15,248 nucleotides of DNA, from contig CAMPKC010000077.1 of assembly GCA_946887045.1 (NCBI GenBank), forward strand, positions 1 through 15,248, given 5' to 3'. Each line of letters begins with the position of its first letter. Within the stretch, counting starts at the first letter, position 1. A program made the translations under genes and the position numbers. Below the pieces are notes generated by a model. The model searched no databases. It was given only the letters and a program-made list of their open reading frames with translations, and was not told the origin of the DNA. Origin of the DNA: an uncultured Sphingobacteriaceae bacterium. Its GTDB lineage: Bacteria > Bacteroidota > Bacteroidia > Sphingobacteriales > Sphingobacteriaceae. Below are positions 13,774 to 15,248 of the stretch, in pieces.

Positions 13774-14292
13774 ATGGAAAATACACCTATCAGTACCCTT
13801 CATAATCTTATAGATTATGATATCAGCAGGTTTATGAGTGCAGAAGTTCAGCTAAAAAACAGTTTGTCAGAATGGATCAACAAGGCCAGTTCTCTTCAGT
13901 TGAAAAATGTTTTGCAAAGGTATCTGACCTTCGTACAGCAGCATGTTGAAAAACTGGAAGAGTTTTTTGAACAGGAGCAAATAGGTTCTTTAAGTCTCAA
14001 TAATCGCATAATGCAGGCCTATATTTCTGAAACTCAGGAGAAATTGGAAAACTGTACACATTTAGAGGTGAAAGATGCCTGTCTGCTTTCTTGTGTGCAG
14101 GCTATAAATCATTTCAAAATAAGTACATACGGAACTGCTGCGGCGTTTGCCAATGCACTTGGAATGGATAAATCTGCTGCCGTTTTTCACGAAGCAGAAA
14201 TCAACGAAAAACACATTGATGACCGTTTGTCTCAATTGGCTGAACACGAAGTGAATATTAAGGCTAAGTCTCCGATCATCTTACCTGAATAA
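13774..14292 (+). CDS. DUF892 (YciE/YciF-type) ferritin-like protein, copy C
   Basis: A 172-residue paralog of copy B with the same conserved set: E24 (SAEVQL), H57 (VQQHVEK), D101 and H113 (KDACLLSCVQAINHFKISTYG), E145/H147 in NEKHIDDRLSQLAEH. The two copies match over their whole length except for short stretches, and the last 30 residues are nearly the same, so the duplication looks fairly recent or under strong constraint. Function of the family is unsettled; it is ferritin-like and stress-linked. Copy C carries cysteines (C94, C103, C107) absent from copy A. It leads a plus-strand operon: the alpha/beta hydrolase starts 10 bases after its stop, and the phosphoribosyltransferase follows. 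Its promoter has the strongest dyad in the window. Confidence 0.88.
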   Translation: MENTPISTLHNLIDYDISRFMSAEVQLKNSLSEWINKASSLQLKNVLQRYLTFVQQHVEKLEEFFEQEQIGSLSLNNRIMQAYISETQEKLENCTHLEVKDACLLSCVQAINHFKISTYGTAAAFANALGMDKSAAVFHEAEINEKHIDDRLSQLAEHEVNIKAKSPIILPE

Positions 14293-14302
14293 ATCTGACA
14301 TT

Positions 14303-14962
14303 ATGGAAATGCGTATTGCTAAAGAGGTTGCCATTCCTGTTAAAAGTATAACCTTAAAAGGTGAATTGTCTGTGCCCTTAAATGCGACAGCGATTATTGT
14401 TTTTTCGCACGGAAGTGGAAGCAGCCGATTTAGTAGCCGCAACCAGATGGTGGCCGCGTACCTGCGTGAAAGGAATTTTGGAACACTTTTATTCGATTTG
14501 CTTACAAGTCAGGAAGACGAGGACTATGATAACAGGTTTAATATCGATCTGCTAAGCAGCAGACTAATAGGTGTAACGGAATGGCTGAACGCTAATCCTG
14601 CAACAAAAGATCTGAGTGTAGGGTACTTTGGTGCAAGCACTGGTGCTGCATCTGCCCTGCAGGCCGCCGCTAACCTGGGTTCGGTAGGCGCTGTTGTTTC
14701 AAGAGGCGGGCGCCCCGATCTTGCAATGAGGTTTGTAGAAAGAGTTGAGGCTCCGACCTTGTTGATTGTCGGAGGTTTGGATCCCGTTGTTCTTGAGTTA
14801 AACCAAAGAGTGCTGCAAAGATTGCATTGCCCTAAAGATCTTATAATAGTTGAAGGCGCTTCTCATTTATTTGAAGAGCCGGGAAAATTGGATAAAGTAG
14901 CAACATTGGCTGCTGAATGGTTTGAAAAATATTTAAGTCCTGTGGCAGCAGTAAGAAGTTGA
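14303..14962 (+). CDS. Alpha/beta hydrolase, dienelactone-hydrolase-like
   Basis: The 219-residue product has an alpha/beta-hydrolase core with a complete triad: nucleophile S112 in GYFGASTGAAS (GxSxG-type elbow), D160 in VGGLDPVV and H188 in GASHLFEE. The oxyanion-hole region is FSHGSGSSR (34-42). The substrate is unknown; the serine nucleophile differs from the cysteine of true dienelactone hydrolase, so the name gives only the superfamily branch. Proteins of this type are adjacent or fused to COG1926 phosphoribosyltransferases in many bacteria; the M. tuberculosis protein Rv0571c is, as I recall, such a fusion. Here the phosphoribosyltransferase follows after 25 bases, and DUF892-C precedes by 10, indicating an operon. 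Initiation could also be at the second ATG, 14309. Confidence 0.87.
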   Translation: MEMRIAKEVAIPVKSITLKGELSVPLNATAIIVFSHGSGSSRFSSRNQMVAAYLRERNFGTLLFDLLTSQEDEDYDNRFNIDLLSSRLIGVTEWLNANPATKDLSVGYFGASTGAASALQAAANLGSVGAVVSRGGRPDLAMRFVERVEAPTLLIVGGLDPVVLELNQRVLQRLHCPKDLIIVEGASHLFEEPGKLDKVATLAAEWFEKYLSPVAAVRS

Positions 14963-14987
14963 TAGGGGCCGAAAAAAGAAGATTATT

Positions 14988-15248
14988 ATGTTTCGAGATA
15001 GATTAGATGCTGGCTTATTCTTAGCCGAAAAGCTCAGAAAGTTTAAAGGTGATCCCGGTGTGGTTCTGGCTGTTCCGAGGGGGGGCGTGCCGGTGGGTTA
15101 TGCCGTTGCCCGCGAGTTAAATTTCCCGCTTGATGTAATTCTTACAAAAAAAATAGGACATCCGCGGAATGAAGAATATGCAATAGGCGCTGCCAGTCTT
15201 ACCGATTATTTTGTAATTCCGCATAGCAATGTTTCAGACGAGTATGTC
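14988..15248 (+). CDS. COG1926-type phosphoribosyltransferase (3' truncated by window edge)
   Basis: The ATG at 14988 opens a frame that stays open to the last base (87 codons). The start FRDRLDAGLFLAEKL, the strand VVLAVPRGGVPVGYAVARELN and the segment VILTKKIGHPRNEEYAIGAAS match the N-terminus of the predicted phosphoribosyltransferase family often linked to erythromycin-esterase-like and alpha/beta-hydrolase proteins. The AVPRGGVPVG loop corresponds to the pyrophosphate-binding PPi loop of type I phosphoribosyltransferases; the PRPP-binding motif should lie beyond the window. The base substrate is unknown. It follows the hydrolase by 25 bases and is probably translated from the same mRNA as DUF892-C. 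Confidence 0.9.
   Translation, partial: MFRDRLDAGLFLAEKLRKFKGDPGVVLAVPRGGVPVGYAVARELNFPLDVILTKKIGHPRNEEYAIGAASLTDYFVIPHSNVSDEYV

Noticed and set aside
1..15248. Mobile elements, CRISPR arrays, tRNA or rRNA genes
   Set aside because: No transposase or integrase frames, no periodic repeats and no tRNA-like cloverleaf were noticed; gene content and base composition look uniform.

Overview
The window looks like a chromosomal segment from a Sphingobacteriaceae-type Bacteroidota (Pedobacter/Mucilaginibacter-like). The reasons are moderate GC, A-rich leaders with few strong Shine-Dalgarno sites, promoter boxes of the Bacteroidota TAnnTTTG type, a Bacteroidota-type FtsH and a 59-residue histone-H1-like protein. 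I see no mobile element, phage, CRISPR or stable RNA gene.

Layout. 1-1242: 3' part of an FAD-linked-oxidase-type Fe-S oxidoreductase. 1385-1564: small histone-H1-like protein with a terminator. 1628-2617 (-): glycerophosphodiester phosphodiesterase. 2782-4920 (+): secreted PepSY-like protein, DUF892 ferritin-like protein (copy A), zinc alcohol dehydrogenase, terminator. 5162-7168 (+): FtsH-type protease. 7305-8465 (+): cyclopropane fatty acid synthase. 8487-9011 (-): DUF892 copy B. 9240-9413 (+): small Pro/acid-rich protein. 9478-10149 (-): triple-BON (OsmY-like) protein. 10340-11128 (+): tandem universal stress protein. 11145-13523 (-): tightly packed operon of erythromycin-esterase-like protein, PEBP/YbhB-like protein and a four-helix membrane protein. 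13774 to the right edge (+): DUF892 copy C, alpha/beta hydrolase, and the start of a COG1926-type phosphoribosyltransferase.

The genes form a general-stress cluster: membrane lipid modification, membrane proteolysis, osmotic/envelope protection, ferritin-like proteins, USP, and the Ere-hydrolase-phosphoribosyltransferase set that travels together in many bacteria. Several resemble RpoS-dependent genes of E. coli (osmY, cfa, yciF), although Bacteroidota lack RpoS.

The most interesting observation is a shared promoter layout. An inverted repeat TCAG-N8-CTGA (best form TGTCAG-N8-CTGACA) sits upstream of DUF892-B, BON and DUF892-C, with a 7/8 match upstream of cfa. In all four it is followed after 29-30 nt by a TAnnTTTG-like -7 box and then, after 24-28 nt, by the start codon. 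By eye, the perfect dyad occurs only three times in the window, always at such a promoter. I infer a local stress regulon controlled by an unidentified dimeric regulator.
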